Positions 12,601-12,688 of a stretch of 12,688 nt of DNA are shown here, piece by piece (the stretch's first letter is position 1; every line of letters begins with the position of its first letter). Under the pieces are notes generated by a model. It ran no database searches, was not told the origin of the DNA, and saw only the letters and a list, made by a program, of their open reading frames with translations. The position numbers were made by a program, and so were the translations under genes. The DNA is from an uncultured Eubacteriales bacterium (GTDB lineage Bacteria; Bacillota; Clostridia; Oscillospirales; Oscillospiraceae). The stretch lies in contig UQZR01000034.1 in assembly GCA_900545585.1 (NCBI GenBank), positions 1 to 12,688 on the forward strand, read 5' to 3'.

Positions 12601-12688
12601 TCATAACGGAGCTGACTCGAAATTTCGGCAGAAGCTGGGAATTTCGTCCCCCTGATTCTCCTTGATATTCCTCAACACAGAAAATCTC
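12601..12688 (-). CDS. Doubtful C-terminal fragment at the right edge
   Basis: A minus-strand frame is open from the window edge to a TGA at 12,601-12,603 and gives 28 residues ending EIPSFCRNFESAPL. Codons look plausible but the length proves nothing. The frame contains the inverted repeat at 12,618-12,646. It conflicts with the plus-strand promoter reading toward it, so the region may be a leader rather than a gene end. I do not recognise a family. Confidence 0.15.
   Translation of the reverse strand, partial: RFSVLRNIKENQGDEIPSFCRNFESAPL
12618..12646. repeat. Inverted repeat near the right edge
   Basis: CGAAATT (12,618-12,624) and AATTTCG (12,640-12,646) are perfect 7-base arms, with an inner CAG/CTG pair (12,629-12,631 and 12,635-12,637). 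No T-run follows on either strand, so a terminator is unlikely. It lies about 50 bp after the plus-strand promoter. Confidence 0.5.

Noticed and set aside
12482..12604. N-terminal extension of the C26 hydrolase
   Set aside because: Proline-rich, low-complexity translation upstream of a strong AGGAGGTG site at the chosen start.
1..12688. CRISPR array or known phage-defence system
   Set aside because: No spaced direct repeats and no defence-type genes were seen; the accessory part is explained by mobilization and recombination functions.

Overview
The window looks like chromosome from a gut-type Gram-positive Clostridia (Oscillospiraceae-like; inferred from gene families, strong Shine-Dalgarno sites, sigma-A type promoters and GC-rich chromosomal genes). 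The right-hand end of a mobile element, visibly less GC-rich, is joined to it. No taxonomic search was possible, so the genus is open.

Positions 1 to about 3,890 are the right part of an integrative/mobilizable element. It carries the tail of a small HTH-like protein, a 340-bp hairpin-rich stretch ending in a MOBV-type origin of transfer (nick core TAGTGGG/TTA), the MobV/Pre relaxase that should act on it, a 100-residue protein with a TnpW-like C-terminal half, and a large serine recombinase. The recombinase is set apart from the relaxase unit by an intrinsic terminator inside the preceding gene and by its own promoter. The right junction seems to lie in the terminator of a tRNA-Pro gene: half of that hairpin remains, and a minus-strand terminator brought by the element may stand in for the lost half.

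Positions 3,915 to 4,386 hold tRNA-Pro(GGG) on the minus strand, facing away from a tRNA-Ser(TGA)/tRNA-Ser(GCT) pair on the plus strand. Both units have near-consensus promoters 17 bp apart in spacing, and the serine pair ends in a strong terminator. Next comes an RNHCP-family zinc-ribbon gene whose leader shows a 12-codon upstream ORF and two mutually exclusive hairpins, one of which hides its ribosome binding site.

Positions 5,063 to 8,234 are ordinary housekeeping and envelope genes: a Na+/phosphate symporter with a PhoU domain (minus), a COG2426-type small multidrug export protein (plus) and a small alarmone synthetase of the RelQ type (minus). They are separated by bidirectional terminators and each has a readable promoter.

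Positions 8,371 to 10,645 form a tight minus-strand operon: a TetR regulator, a CrtO-like acyltransferase and an MGDG-synthase-like GT28 glycosyltransferase, with 4-nt and 26-nt overlaps. A 22-bp imperfect palindrome over the -10 box is a probable TetR operator. The operon probably makes or modifies a membrane glycolipid. Positions 10,704 to 12,481 hold a class-I glutamine amidotransferase-like hydrolase (peptidase C26) followed by a PfoR-type PTS IIC protein. The last 200 bases carry a plus-strand promoter reading out of the window and an unexplained inverted repeat.
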